Assembly (NCBI GenBank): GCA_028280065.1
Contig: JANQMN010000139.1
Location: 124,001 to 188,000 of the forward strand
DNA length: 64,000 nt
Origin: Hahella sp.
GTDB taxonomy: Bacteria > Pseudomonadota > Gammaproteobacteria > Pseudomonadales > Oleiphilaceae
Direction: 5' to 3'
Shown here: in pieces, positions 26,267 to 35,831 of the stretch
Layout: each line of letters opens with the position of its first letter
How positions within the stretch are numbered: the stretch's first letter is position 1
Notes under the pieces: generated by a model
What the model was told of the DNA's origin: nothing
Database searches by the model: none
Seen by the model: the letters and a program-made list of their open reading frames with translations, nothing else
Program-made: the position numbers and the translations under genes

Positions 26267-27034
26267 TTAATGTTGCAGTATCTGACTAAGGAATAATTTG
26301 GTTCTTTCATTTTGCGGATTATTGAAGAACGCATGCGGCTCATCTTCCTCCACAATTTGACCTTCATCCATGAAGATAACACGGTTGGCGACGGTTTTGG
26401 CAAAACCCATTTCATGGGTTACGCAGATCATGGTCATGCCGGATTCAGCGAGCTGAATCATGGTGTCGAGCACTTCTTTGATCATCTCCGGGTCCAGTGC
26501 GGAAGTCGGCTCGTCGAATAGCATGACTTCCGGACTCATACAGAGACTGCGGGCGATGGCAACCCGTTGTTGCTGGCCGCCGGAAAGCTGCCCAGGATAT
26601 TTGAGTGCTTGATTAGGAATCTTGACCCTTTCCAGGTACTTCATTGCTATCTCTTCCGCTTCCTTTTGCGGCTTCTTACGGACCCAAATAGGGCCTAGAG
26701 TGCAGTTTTGTAATACCGTGAGATGCGGAAAAAGATTGAAGTGTTGGAACACCATGCCGACTTCCCGGCGGACACTATCGATATTCTTCAGGTCATTGGT
26801 CAGCGGAATGCCGTTGACGACTATGTCCCCGGCCTGATGTTCTTCCAATCGGTTAATGCAACGGATCGTCGTGGACTTGCCGGAACCGGAGGGACCGCAT
26901 ATGACAATACGTTCGCCTTTCATGACCTCGAGATTGATATCCTTTAGTACATGGAAGGAGCCATACCATTTATTTACGTTTTTTAGCTGAATCATCACTT
27001 TGTGAGCATCAGCGGCAGTCTTTTCGGTAGTCAT
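26267..27034 (-). CDS. aapP: general L-amino acid ABC transporter, ATP-binding subunit
   Basis: Cytoplasmic ATPase of a polar/general amino-acid importer. Starting at the ATG at 27034 it has 255 residues. Walker A is GPSGSGKST, the Q-loop is in [15 protein letters not shown], the signature is [15 protein letters not shown] and Walker B is [14 protein letters not shown], with the switch histidine in VTHEMGFA. The frame continues 46 codons upstream into aapM, which is spurious. It lies 17 bp after aapM. Confidence 0.95.
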   Translation of the reverse strand: MTTEKTAADAHKVMIQLKNVNKWYGSFHVLKDINLEVMKGERIVICGPSGSGKSTTIRCINRLEEHQAGDIVVNGIPLTNDLKNIDSVRREVGMVFQHFNLFPHLTVLQNCTLGPIWVRKKPQKEAEEIAMKYLERVKIPNQALKYPGQLSGGQQQRVAIARSLCMSPEVMLFDEPTSALDPEMIKEVLDTMIQLAESGMTMICVTHEMGFAKTVANRVIFMDEGQIVEEDEPHAFFNNPQNERTKLFLSQILQH

Positions 27035-27051
27035 AATCTGCTCCGCAACAT

Positions 27052-28164
27052 CTATCGGTAACTGGTATTGAGTTTGCGTTCCAGCGCCTGGCTGTACCGC
27101 GACATGCCAAAGCAGAAAGCCCAGAACATAAAGGCAACGAACAAATATCCTTCGACGGAAACCCGAGGCCAATTGGGATCGGTAATTGCCGATTGCATGA
27201 TGGCAAGTAGGTCGAACAGACCGATGATCAACACTAAACTGGTATCCTTAAACAGCGCGATGAACGTGTTCACTATGCCAGGAATCATGAGTTTTAAGGC
27301 CTGTGGAAGTACGATCAATCCCATCATTTTCCAATAGCTCAGTCCGAGCGCTTGAGCGGCTTCATATTGGCCTTTAGGGATGGCTTGCAGACCGCCGCGC
27401 ACGACTTCCGCCATATAAGCACTTTGGAACATGATGATACCGATGAGCGCACGGGCGAGCTTGTCGGTTTCCGTTCCCGCGGTCATGAATAGCGGCAACA
27501 TTACCGATGCCATGAACAGTACCGTTATCAGCGGTACGCCACGCCAAAATTCTATGTAGACTATGCTGATACTGCGGATAATCGGCATTTCGGAGCGTCT
27601 GCCCAGTGCCAGCAAGATGCCGATAGGCAAGGACGCCACAATGCCGACCACTGCCAGCACCAGGGTAAGGGTGAATCCTCCCCATTTATGAGTGTCTACG
27701 GTGTCCAGCCCGAACCGCCCGCCATGCAACAGGTAGAAGGCAATGATGGGGAAAATAAACAGGGTAAACACGGCGAGCCAGTTCTTTTTCGGTGTGCCTT
27801 CAATGACGAGGCCGGCGATGCACAACGTGAAGATGCCGAGCATGAGATTAATACGCCAGATTTCGGAATCCGGATAGAATCCATAAATAAACTGATCAAA
27901 ACGGGCGTTGATAAAAACCCAGCAAGCGCCGAGTTTTTCGCCCTCTGCGTTTAACGGGCAATCATCCTTGGTGCTGCCGGAAAAGCTGGCATTGATAATG
28001 CCCCAATCTACAAACCAAAATATGGCTTGCCCGATATAATAAATGGCGATCAGCGTCAGGATGGTGTTCAACCAGTTACTGAACAGATTGGTGCGTAGCC
28101 AGCCGATAGCGCCCACTGTGTTGGGCGGTGGCGGCAGGTCTGGAAGAGGCTTGAATTCGGACAT
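27052..28164 (-). CDS. aapM: general L-amino acid ABC transporter, permease AapM
   Basis: Inner-membrane permease of the His/Glu/Gln/Arg subfamily, paired with AapQ. The 370 residues include about eight hydrophobic helices and a periplasmic loop after the first ones ([18 protein letters not shown]). The EAA loop that contacts the ATPase reads [29 protein letters not shown]. It starts 5 bp before the end of the preceding spacer from aapQ, in the AapQMP gene order characteristic of this family. Confidence 0.95.
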   Translation of the reverse strand: MSEFKPLPDLPPPPNTVGAIGWLRTNLFSNWLNTILTLIAIYYIGQAIFWFVDWGIINASFSGSTKDDCPLNAEGEKLGACWVFINARFDQFIYGFYPDSEIWRINLMLGIFTLCIAGLVIEGTPKKNWLAVFTLFIFPIIAFYLLHGGRFGLDTVDTHKWGGFTLTLVLAVVGIVASLPIGILLALGRRSEMPIIRSISIVYIEFWRGVPLITVLFMASVMLPLFMTAGTETDKLARALIGIIMFQSAYMAEVVRGGLQAIPKGQYEAAQALGLSYWKMMGLIVLPQALKLMIPGIVNTFIALFKDTSLVLIIGLFDLLAIMQSAITDPNWPRVSVEGYLFVAFMFWAFCFGMSRYSQALERKLNTSYR

Positions 28165-28169
28165 AGTGG

Positions 28170-29357
28170 CTACCTCTCTACCAGAGCAATGCGTTTGTTG
28201 TACCAGTTCATCAGAGCGGAAGTGGTTAAACTGAGCGTCAGATAAACAGCCATGGTCATGAAGATGATCTCCACGGCCTGGCCGGTTTGGTTAAGTGTCG
28301 TCCCGGCAAACACCGAGACAAGGTCCGGATAACCGATGGCGGTTGCCAGGGAGCTGTTTTTCGTAAGATTCAAATATTGGTTGGTCAGTGGCGGAATAAT
28401 AACCCGCATCGCCTGTGGAATAATGATCAGTCGTAGCCGCTGGCCATTGGTGAGCCCCAGGGCGTTGGCGGCTTCGGATTGCCCTCTTGGTATGGCTTCG
28501 ATCCCCGAACGGACGACTTCGGCAATAAAAGCGGCAGTGTATATTGTCAGAGCCACTAATAACGCCATTAATTCCGGGATGATGGTAATGCCGCCGGTGA
28601 AATTGAAGCCGCGTAACTCAGGATATTCCCATGTCATGGGTGAACCGGCGAGGAAGAATACGATGAGGGGCAAGCCGATAACGATTCCGACAGAGGGTAA
28701 GAAAAGCGGGAAGGTTTTACCCGTTTCTTTTTGCAATTTATGTTCATAACGATACATGCCGATCACAATGATGATGGCAATTGCTAGGGCGATCCATACG
28801 GCAATGAAGGCGGATTCCGTGATAGGCGCGGGAATATAAAGTCCGCGAACATTAAAAAAGACGGCTTCACCCATGCTCAAGCTGTTGCGCGGTGAAGGGA
28901 GAACCCGCAAGACCGCGAAGTACCAGAAAAATATCTGCAACAAAAGCGGGAGGTTGCGAAAAATTTCGATATAGGTACTGGCAACCTTGGCGATTAGCCA
29001 ATTCTGCGAAAGCCGGGCGATACCGATCGCAAAGCCAAGAATGGTGGCAAGAAAAATGCCCATGATGGAGACTAAAATAGTATTCAGCAATCCGACGAAG
29101 AAGGTACGCCCGTAGCTGTAGGTTTCATCGTAGGGGATGAGAGTCTGGATAATACCGAAACCGGCGGGATCTTCGAGAAAACCGAAACCGGTAGTAATAC
29201 CGCGCTGTTCCATATTGGTCAGCGCGTTGTTGATTATATACAGGAAAAACGCGGCAACGGCGCCAATCGCCAATATCTGAAAGAAAATCGCCCTGACTTT
29301 TGGATCATTCCAGAATTTGGTTTTTGATTTCTCCTGTTCGATCGTCTTTTTAGCCAC
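28170..29357 (-). CDS. aapQ: general L-amino acid ABC transporter, permease AapQ
   Basis: A 395-residue partner permease of AapM. The cytoplasmic N-terminus begins MAKKTIEQEKSKTKFWNDPK, followed by a first helix at about 28-48. The permease core is seen in VGLLNTILVSIMGIFLATILGF. The EAA loop is EVVRSGIEAIPRGQSEAANALGLTNGQR. The large periplasmic insert with a PSPRNSLSMGEAVFFN-like segment is typical of AapQ proteins. The stem-loop between this gene and aapJ probably lowers its expression relative to the binding protein. Confidence 0.95.
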   Translation of the reverse strand: MAKKTIEQEKSKTKFWNDPKVRAIFFQILAIGAVAAFFLYIINNALTNMEQRGITTGFGFLEDPAGFGIIQTLIPYDETYSYGRTFFVGLLNTILVSIMGIFLATILGFAIGIARLSQNWLIAKVASTYIEIFRNLPLLLQIFFWYFAVLRVLPSPRNSLSMGEAVFFNVRGLYIPAPITESAFIAVWIALAIAIIIVIGMYRYEHKLQKETGKTFPLFLPSVGIVIGLPLIVFFLAGSPMTWEYPELRGFNFTGGITIIPELMALLVALTIYTAAFIAEVVRSGIEAIPRGQSEAANALGLTNGQRLRLIIIPQAMRVIIPPLTNQYLNLTKNSSLATAIGYPDLVSVFAGTTLNQTGQAVEIIFMTMAVYLTLSLTTSALMNWYNKRIALVER

Positions 29358-29443
29358 GTGTCGAACTCCTTAACGATCCCTCACATTAGGGTAATAGTTA
29401 TAAAGAAGAGGGATAAACAACTTCGAAGGTTGGTAGAAAGCAA

Positions 29444-29472
29444 AGAAGGCGCATCGGGGAGATGCGCCTTCT
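29444..29472 (-). terminator. stem-loop between aapJ and aapQ
   Basis: A perfect 12-bp stem (AGAAGGCGCATC / GATGCGCCTTCT) with a 5-nt loop. On the minus strand it is followed by TTGCTTTCT. It probably acts as a partial terminator or mRNA-stabilising element, so that the abundant binding protein is made in excess over the membrane subunits. Confidence 0.7.
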
Positions 29473-29478
29473 ACATTC

Positions 29479-30495
29479 TTAACGAATTGGTGGTGCGTAT
29501 TGCAGGCCGCCTTGGGTCCAGAGCGCGTTGATGCCCCGATCAATCCCTAGTGCGGAACCTTTACCGACATTGCGGTCGAACATTTCGCCATAGTTTCCTA
29601 TTTGCTTAATAATATTGTATGCCCAGGTATCCGGCAGTCCGAGGTTTTTACCTTGGCCGGCATCCACGCCGAGAAGACGTTTGATATTCGGATTGGTACT
29701 GGATTTCATTTCGTCGACGTTTTTGGAGGTTACCCCGAGTTCTTCTGCGGCAACCGTAGCAAACAAGGTCCACTTCACTATGTTAAACCAGGCATCGTCG
29801 CCCTGGCGCACTACCGGTCCCAGAGGTTCTTTGGAGATGATTTCGGGAAGGACCATCGCGCTTTCCGGCTTTGCCAGTTTTATCCGTAAAGCGTATAGCT
29901 GGGAGGCATCGGAGGTAAGAACGTCACAACGTCCCGATTCGAACCCTTTTACCGTTTGGTCGGAGGTGTCAAAGACCACGGCCTGGTATTTCATGCCATG
30001 CTGGCGGAAGTAGTCGGCAAGGTTCAACTCAGTGGTAGTCCCAGCCTGGATACACACGGCAGCGCCGTCCAAATCTTTGGCGCTCTTCACACCCAGGTTC
30101 TTATTAATCATAAAACCCTGGCCGTCATAGTAGGTGACGCCTGTGAAGTTAAGCCCTAAAGAACCATCGCGCGTAAGTGTCCAAGTGGTATTTCGCGACA
30201 GTACATCCACCTCGCCTGATTGCAGGGCTGTAAAGCGCTCTTTGGCGTTTAGAGGTACATATTTGACTTTACTGGCATCACCCAAAGTGGCTGCCGCAAC
30301 CGCGCGACAAACATCCACGTCAATACCGGTCCAATTGCCTTTATCGTCAGGATTGGAGAATCCCGGCAATCCGGTGCTCACTCCACATTGGACGAATCCT
30401 TTGCTTTTTACATCGTCCAAAGTCCCCGCCATGGATGCAGCACTGGTTGCAAGTAAACCTAACGCTGCTACTGCAGACACAAATTGCTTTTTCAT
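29479..30495 (-). CDS. aapJ: general L-amino acid ABC transporter, periplasmic binding protein
   Basis: Periplasmic solute-binding protein of the SBP_bac_3 family, first gene of the aapJQMP operon. The signal peptide ends near residue 23 (ASMA). Family landmarks are LDDVKSKGFVQCGVSTGLPGFSNPD, WTGIDVDVCRAVAAA, LNAKERFTALQSGEVDVLSRNTTWTLTRD and NYGEMFDRNVG near the C-terminus. The length (338 aa) is standard. It imports a broad range of L-amino acids. Confidence 0.96.
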   Translation of the reverse strand: MKKQFVSAVAALGLLATSAASMAGTLDDVKSKGFVQCGVSTGLPGFSNPDDKGNWTGIDVDVCRAVAAATLGDASKVKYVPLNAKERFTALQSGEVDVLSRNTTWTLTRDGSLGLNFTGVTYYDGQGFMINKNLGVKSAKDLDGAAVCIQAGTTTELNLADYFRQHGMKYQAVVFDTSDQTVKGFESGRCDVLTSDASQLYALRIKLAKPESAMVLPEIISKEPLGPVVRQGDDAWFNIVKWTLFATVAAEELGVTSKNVDEMKSSTNPNIKRLLGVDAGQGKNLGLPDTWAYNIIKQIGNYGEMFDRNVGKGSALGIDRGINALWTQGGLQYAPPIR

Positions 30496-30957
30496 TATTT
30501 ATCCTCAGTAGTCTGTTTCTATAGTTAGTTTGTGGACCGCCTAGAACTTAGCACAGTGATTTTTAGAAAACGAGAACCGGCCAAGTCAAATTGTTGTCTA
30601 GTTTCGGTAATTACCTACAGGGTGTTTTTCGGGAATTTTTCTCCGTTTTAACCATTTGAATTAAATAAGAAAAAACAGCATTGTTTGGATTTATTACGAA
30701 CTTAGGCACCAGTTTGGGGCCTGCGTTTTGAGGGTGGTTCATGTTGGGGCGTAATAAAACAAGTTTTTAGTTTGCTTTTTCTAAATGGCGCCTGATTAAA
30801 CACGCTTTTCTAAGGTGTTGTCCCCGGCATTAGCTGGGCGAATACGGCTTTAAGATTCTTTGATGCGACAAAACGGGTAAACCTGATTATTTGGGCCTGA
30901 CTTTGGCAGTAATGACAGCAAGTTTCAGACCATAATGCCGACAGGATAGAAGCCTGA
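30496..30957. other. AT-rich intergenic region upstream of aapJ
   Basis: A 462-bp region with long A/T runs that presumably contains the aapJ promoter. I looked for a sigma54 element on the minus strand and saw none with correct spacing. No gene is seen. Confidence 0.35.
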
Positions 30958-31740
30958 TTAATTCCGGAGTTCGGTGAGCCAGGCAAAACTGGCCATGGTC
31001 GCTGAAGTTGGCAGGTATTCGCACCCTATCCAGCCTTGGTAACCCAGTTCGTCAATTTGCCGAAGCAGGAACGGGAAGTTGATTTCGCCGGTACCCGGTT
31101 GATGCCTGCCCGGATTATCCGCTAATTGTACATGCTCAATGATGGGGAGTAGTTCACGAAAACGCTCGGCAAGATTACCTTCCATTTTTTGCATATGATA
31201 GATGTCGTATTGCAGCCGGACGTTGGCGGTCGTGCCAAGTGCTTCGATCAACGCCTTGCCCTGCTGGCTGGTGGCAACCAAAAAACCGGGAACGTCGTAG
31301 GTATTGATCGGTTCCAGCAATAGCCTGATGCCTTCTCGGGCCAGTTTGGTTGCGGCATAATCCAGGTTGCCGAGCAGGACATCTTTCGCAGCTTCCGGTG
31401 TCACGCCACGAGGAAGGACTCCCGCCAAGCAATTGATACGCCGGCAATCGAGTGTCTCAGCATAGGATAATGCGATGTCTATACCCTGGCGAAATTCAGT
31501 AACGCGCTCAGGGTGACAGGCAATGCCGCGTTCACCTTTTTCCCAGTTACCGGCAGGCAAGTTGAAGAGGACAAGTTGCAAGTCAGTAGCCTTTAACCGA
31601 CCTGCAATCTCCCGCTTATCGGCTGCATAGGGAAATTGTACTTCAACGGCCTTGAAACCCGCTGCGGACGCTGCATGAAAGCGTTCGGGAAACGGCAGTT
31701 CGGTAAAAAGCGTACTGAGATTTGCGGAGAATCTGGGCAT
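30958..31740 (-). CDS. hyi: hydroxypyruvate isomerase family protein
   Basis: TIM-barrel sugar isomerase interconverting hydroxypyruvate and tartronate semialdehyde in glyoxylate metabolism. The 260-residue length is typical. Recognisable parts are MPRFSANLSTLFTELPFPERFHAA at the start, FNLPAGNWEKGERGIACHPER, LLLEPINTYDVPGF (metal-ligand Glu), the QYDIYHMQKMEGN block and VQLADNPGRHQPGTGEINFP near the end. A related 2-oxo-tetronate isomerase (OtnI) is possible. It is divergent from a malyl-CoA lyase-like gene, which supports a role in C2/C3 acid metabolism. Confidence 0.87.
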   Translation of the reverse strand: MPRFSANLSTLFTELPFPERFHAASAAGFKAVEVQFPYAADKREIAGRLKATDLQLVLFNLPAGNWEKGERGIACHPERVTEFRQGIDIALSYAETLDCRRINCLAGVLPRGVTPEAAKDVLLGNLDYAATKLAREGIRLLLEPINTYDVPGFLVATSQQGKALIEALGTTANVRLQYDIYHMQKMEGNLAERFRELLPIIEHVQLADNPGRHQPGTGEINFPFLLRQIDELGYQGWIGCEYLPTSATMASFAWLTELRN

Positions 31741-32048
31741 GTTGTGCTTCGGTTGGATAGATAACCCACTAATGTAGCATGCTTACTCTACGCCTCATAG
31801 ATTGGAGTTAAAAGGTTGTCAGGCATCGATAGCGGCATGAATTTAGACGGGAGAGGGCAGTACAAGGATCTATACTTCAAAATATAGCGTTGGCCTTGTC
31901 TGTTGCAGGAGGGTGCCGCTTCGGTACGGAAACCGGCAAAGCGGAATGGCTCGTCCGGCGCAACCCTGGTGTTACCGAAAAAGCGGCGTGTAAAACTACA
32001 GGGAACCAGCCATACTGGTAGGCAATAAACCAAAAGTTTGGAGGGCGT
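31741..32048. other. divergent promoter region hyi / CoA-ester lyase
   Basis: A 308-bp region with no gene. A strong ribosome-binding site (GGAGGG, 32040-32045) precedes the plus-strand gene. No operator was recognised. Confidence 0.3.
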
Positions 32049-32924
32049 ATGTCCAGCGCAGTACGACCAAGGCGTTCCATTTTATACATGTCGGGCGCGA
32101 ATGCCCGGACACTTGAAAAAGCGAAATCATTGCCGGTCGACGGGCTGATATTTGACCTTGAGGATGCGGTGTTGCCAGGTTCGAAAGCCATAGCCAGGGA
32201 ACAGATATTAGGGGCTTTGACCGGAGGCGGCTATGGCAAGCGTGAACTGCTTATTCGAGTAAATGCCATGTCCAGTCCCTGGGGAAAAGAGGATGTCGAA
32301 CTAGTCTCCCAGGTGAAGATTGACGGTGTCCTGATTCCTAAAATCGAATCCGCTGCAATGTTGGAGGAAGTATTGCAGGCCCTGGACGTTGCGGGCGTTG
32401 ATTCACAGCTGCCGGTGTGGGTGATGATCGAAACACCGCGAGGTGTCCTGCGGGTGGAAGAGATTATCTCGGCGAGTCCCCGGATTTCCTGCGTGGTCGT
32501 CGGCACATCGGATCTTACTAAGGATCTTCACGCCAGGCACGTGCCCTCAAGGCAACCACTGTTAAATGCTCTGGCGCATTGTGTGCTGGTTGCGCGTGCG
32601 TATGAGGTCGATATCCTGGACGGTGTGCATCTCAGTTTTAAGGACTATTCGGGTTTGCGGGCGGCCTGCGAACAGGGAAGAGACATGGGCTTTGACGGTA
32701 AAACGCTGATACACCCGAACCAGATCGATACGGTGAACGCGGTATTTTCTCCTTCCAAGGAAGATGTCGAAGATGCGCGCCAAATGATCGCCGCCTGGAA
32801 ACAGGCCGAAAGTCAAGGGCAAGGCGTTTGTATCTTTAATGGCCGGCTGATCGAGAAATTGCATGTGGAGGCGGCTTGCCGGCTCGTCAATCTGGCGGAT
32901 GCAATTGCGAATTTGGAACATTAA
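32049..32924 (+). CDS. HpcH/HpaI (CitE-like) CoA-ester lyase
   Basis: A 291-residue TIM-barrel lyase of the CitE / malyl-CoA lyase group, which cleaves or hydrolyses malyl-CoA-type esters with Mg2+. The start region PRRSILYMSGANARTLEKAKSL is typical (LYxPG-like). The acidic metal site is visible as LPVDGLIFDLEDAV, with VWVMIETPRGVLRVEEI (catalytic Glu) and VVGTSDLTKDL following. FDGKTLIHPNQIDTVNAVFSP is the conserved C-terminal block. Possible roles are (S)-malyl-CoA lyase or thioesterase, or citramalyl-CoA lyase. I cannot tell which from sequence alone. Confidence 0.87.
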   Translation: MSSAVRPRRSILYMSGANARTLEKAKSLPVDGLIFDLEDAVLPGSKAIAREQILGALTGGGYGKRELLIRVNAMSSPWGKEDVELVSQVKIDGVLIPKIESAAMLEEVLQALDVAGVDSQLPVWVMIETPRGVLRVEEIISASPRISCVVVGTSDLTKDLHARHVPSRQPLLNALAHCVLVARAYEVDILDGVHLSFKDYSGLRAACEQGRDMGFDGKTLIHPNQIDTVNAVFSPSKEDVEDARQMIAAWKQAESQGQGVCIFNGRLIEKLHVEAACRLVNLADAIANLEH

Positions 32925-33382
32925 GGATCGTCAAAGCTTTGCTAAATAGCAATCCGTTTGTTTAATTTTTCTAAGTAAGTTTACGAGATTTTTTGGCTAA
33001 AAGGCAAAGATCTGTTGCCTGAGATCAAACTACCGCCACGCATGTGATTCATATAGGTATATTTACAACTATCTCTAGCAGCCTAATTGAACACTAATAG
33101 ACCCTCGCGTGGGTTCGGGAGTTTAAGAATCCACTTTAACTGTATGTTGTTACAGCACAGGAAAGTCTGAATGATGTGCTTGCGTATTTTTTTCGATTCG
33201 TGGAAAGCAAGTGCATGTGTGTTTTTCGGGATTTTTGGCAGGCAGTGCGTTAAACGTTTTGCTCATCGCGTTCTGCTAGGTGACTCTTGCTCTGTTAATT
33301 GGCTCGAGTTCTGCTAACCGAATGATACCCACGGAATTTTCAGAATTTTTCCTAGGTGTGCTGTTTGTAAAGGAGAAAACTG
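32925..33382. other. intergenic region without recognised features
   Basis: A 458-bp AT-rich stretch between two plus-strand genes. The only frame of note (49 codons from 33169) has no family resemblance. A clear ribosome-binding site (AAGGAG) at its right end serves the next gene. Confidence 0.35.
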
Positions 33383-33865
33383 ATGAATATGTTATATCGA
33401 TCTTCCCATCCGATTCAAAATGTCGCGACCACTCTGGCTCTCCCAGAATACTGCCGACAGGAAATCAGTAGCTTGGTGTTAAGCGCCATGGGGGACACCC
33501 AGGTCTGGAGCGAATTCATTTCACTTCTTGAACGGGAAAAACTTCTGGTCACCCTCAACTGGAATGAAAAGCCGGAAAGTGTGGTGGCGCTGCTTCAAGG
33601 GTTGTCGGCAAAGTTTGGAATTGCATGGGGTTTTTCCGTGCCGAGTTCTATTGTTGACAAGTTGCCTGAAGAGTCGCTCAAAATTATTGGCGACAGCCTG
33701 GAAGAAACCGGGCTTGTATTGTTGCATATCTGGACGTCTGAAGACTGCTACCGGGTATTTGTCCTACCCGCTCCTGCCTATCTGAAGATTCAGTCGGTCT
33801 CCCAACCGGAAAAAAAATACGGCGGCATTTGGCGCTGGAATACCAAAATGCCATATAGCGTGTAA
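33383..33865 (+). CDS. hypothetical protein
   Basis: I do not recognise this 160-residue protein. It has no signal peptide or membrane segment. The start ATG is well supported by AAGGAG 7 bp upstream. The sequence looks like a compact globular domain with alternating beta/alpha character (LLVTLNWNEKPESVVALLQGL, TGLVLLHIWTSEDCYRVFVLP). It ends with an aromatic GGIWRWN segment. It stands alone and is followed by a candidate terminator hairpin, so it is probably a monocistronic accessory gene. Confidence 0.65.
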   Translation: MNMLYRSSHPIQNVATTLALPEYCRQEISSLVLSAMGDTQVWSEFISLLEREKLLVTLNWNEKPESVVALLQGLSAKFGIAWGFSVPSSIVDKLPEESLKIIGDSLEETGLVLLHIWTSEDCYRVFVLPAPAYLKIQSVSQPEKKYGGIWRWNTKMPYSV

Positions 33866-33893
33866 CTCACTTACACCCTCCTCAGAAATTCTA

Positions 33894-33915
33894 CCTGGCG
33901 CCAATCGGCGCCAGG
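33894..33915 (+). terminator. candidate terminator hairpin
   Basis: A perfect 9-bp stem, CCTGGCGCC / GGCGCCAGG, encloses AATC. It lies 28 bp after the preceding stop. Only a weak T-containing tail (ATCCTTAATT) follows, so termination is probable rather than certain. The rest of 33916-34236 shows no gene. Confidence 0.5.
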
Positions 33916-34266
33916 ATCCTTAATTGCCCCCAATCCATACCTGCAGAGAAGCCTAAGTGCTGAGTTATGCAGGGCACGATCGGTTTCGGTTGCAGCAGAG
34001 AGCCTGCGGAAAGGTTGTTCTTCGCTGTAAACCGCGGTAAATTCCCGTCAGGTAGCGCGTTATGCTTTCTAAGATAATTTGGATATCGGATCAGGGGATT
34101 TGTTACCTTTGTGGTATCAGTTCTTAAAGGAACTCACAATCGGGTGTTGAGTTCGACAAGATACCCGGGTCTGACTCAGGCTGGCAATGATTCAGTATCA
34201 GTATAGTCCTTTAGTAAAGATACCGGAGTTTAAACGGTGGGAAGTTATTGGGCGGAAATCGAAGCA

Positions 34267-35010
34267 ATGACGCATAGTTGTCGCTGGTATAAAGATCTCG
34301 TTCGTCGGATTTGGATCTGCTTGCTGATCGGCTGGATTGCAGGTTTGCCCATGCATGGGAGCGAGGCTATGGCGGCGGATTCGGTGGAAGACTTCAATAT
34401 CGAGATTTTTGTCGACAAAAATGCCGCTGGCTGGGCATTTAAAAACAATGATGTCGCCTTCGCTGTCAGCCTTCAGGGGTGTAGCATCCAATGGAATGCA
34501 ATAGACGAGAAGGCGAATGGTTCGCCGAAGCAGAATCAGCGTTATCTTTCTGTGCGGCAACTCTGCAACAAGCCCTTTTCCGAGTTGATTTACGCACACC
34601 GGAAAATTCTCGCTGCAATCGAGGAGCGGTTTCCCCTCAATAGCTTCTCCTATCTGATCTGGCCGGGCTTTTGTCCATTCAGCCATAGTCAATGGTGTGT
34701 GCCGGTGGCGCAGGCTTCCCTGCATTCGAGCGACTACCAGGACTATCGGCAAAACTACCCCCATTCGAAAATCGTCAGTCTAAACGACCTTTATGTAGAC
34801 CTTGCGAATCGGCATGCCATCTACCAGCCTCTAGCGAAACTGTTCTATGTCTATGGCCTGGATCTGCAACTTAGCTCGGTGGAAAAGGTTTTCGCTTACC
34901 CCGTCACCGAATTGCCGGGGCCGGTAGAGTTTTCTGAACATATTCGGCAGCAAAACCCTAGTGTCCTGTACGATGTTGGAATGGCGGTGTTTGGGATCAA
35001 ACAACGGTAG
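34267..35010 (+). CDS. hypothetical secreted protein
   Basis: A protein of about 247 residues that I do not recognise. From the ATG at 34267 the N-terminus (MTHSCRWYKDLVRRIWICLLIGWIAG) is a plausible signal peptide, with cleavage near SEAMAADS. A GTG at 34237 would add ten residues without improving it. The exported part has four or more cysteines (LQGCSI, LCNKPF, FCPFSHSQWC) that could form disulfides. A proline-rich block lies near the C-terminus. No catalytic motif is evident. Confidence 0.62.
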   Translation: MTHSCRWYKDLVRRIWICLLIGWIAGLPMHGSEAMAADSVEDFNIEIFVDKNAAGWAFKNNDVAFAVSLQGCSIQWNAIDEKANGSPKQNQRYLSVRQLCNKPFSELIYAHRKILAAIEERFPLNSFSYLIWPGFCPFSHSQWCVPVAQASLHSSDYQDYRQNYPHSKIVSLNDLYVDLANRHAIYQPLAKLFYVYGLDLQLSSVEKVFAYPVTELPGPVEFSEHIRQQNPSVLYDVGMAVFGIKQR

Positions 35011-35219
35011 TGCTTACCCTTCCTAAACGGCCCTATGACTGAAATGCTCACAGCGGAATCAAGTGGCATTAGCCGAACCGCATCGTTTCGTCTATCGCCA
35101 AAAGCCTGCGTTCTTAACCTAAAGTTCACATTTCGACCAGTGTCAAGCCAGCCAAAATTAAGTAACATTTCGCTTTTGTCAACGTCGAAGGTAGTTTCTT
35201 AGGCTTCGATGCAACCATT

Positions 35220-35648
35220 ATGCAGCATGGAGAAAATAGCGTGGGTAGTAAGTCATTAGGGCTGATTTGTTTGGCTGGAGTAGTTTTATTGGGGGCTGCA
35301 TGTAGTCAACAGCCGGCCAAGGAATCTTCTGCGGAGGAGTCTGCCATTGTAGTGCCGCCTGTGGTGGAGCCGCAAGCGGAGGTCGGTAAGGAAGAATCGG
35401 TGACTATTCCCGTGTTAGAGGATAGGGTCGTCAGCGAAGATAAAGGGTTATTCGTGAGAGATCTTGACGGCAGGCGAATTAAGGCGATTTCAAAGGGAAC
35501 GCAAATCAATGGCAGCCGAATGCTCAAGAATGGCGAATTACCGGAGCGAATCCTTAACAGTGAAGCCTTAATGAAGTATTCCTGGGGGGTCGGGACGCTT
35601 GAGGATCAGAGTATTTTATTCGCTTGGGAGTTTACCTCGCCAAAATAG
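35220..35648 (+). CDS. hypothetical lipoprotein
   Basis: Encodes 142 residues with a lipobox (VVLLGAAC) giving an acylated cysteine at about residue 28. A low-complexity Glu/Val/Pro linker follows to about residue 65. The C-terminal domain of about 75 residues contains GLFVRDLDGRRIKAISKGTQING and WGVGTLEDQSILFAWEF. A GTG at 35241 is an alternative start. The function is unknown; the linker suggests a domain held away from the membrane. Confidence 0.65.
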   Translation: MQHGENSVGSKSLGLICLAGVVLLGAACSQQPAKESSAEESAIVVPPVVEPQAEVGKEESVTIPVLEDRVVSEDKGLFVRDLDGRRIKAISKGTQINGSRMLKNGELPERILNSEALMKYSWGVGTLEDQSILFAWEFTSPK

Positions 35649-35735
35649 CGACTTTACTGCTATAGAGGAAATTTGGCAGCTGGTAGAAATTCGGCAACTG
35701 AGTGTTAAGCCAGCATTTTTATCAAAACGAAAATC

Positions 35736-35757
35736 AAAAGCGCGGTTTCCCGCGCTT
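35736..35757 (-). terminator. adhE intrinsic terminator
   Basis: On the minus strand the stem AAGCGCGG / CCGCGCTT (35738-35757) closes a GAAA tetraloop and is followed by TTGATTTTCGTTTT. This is a classical stable terminator hairpin located 75 bp past the adhE stop. It may also work weakly on the plus strand for the lipoprotein gene. Confidence 0.8.
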
Positions 35758-35831
35758 CTTAAAAAGACACATCCTTGTGTACCGTCTATCCGTATTTTCG
35801 AGGGTCAATCACTAGCGGTATCTGCTAGCTA

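Noticed and set aside
27035-27172. N-terminal extension of aapP
   Set aside because: The extension overlaps aapM in another frame and has no family similarity. The ATG at 27034 gives the normal family start.
30496-30957. Possible sigma54 promoter for aapJ
   Set aside because: I looked for the GG/GC pair with 12-bp spacing on the minus strand and found none. The closest candidates had the wrong spacing.
33169-33318. 49-codon plus-strand frame before the hypothetical gene at 33383
   Set aside because: The amino-acid pattern is low in information, the ribosome-binding site is weak and no family is recognisable.
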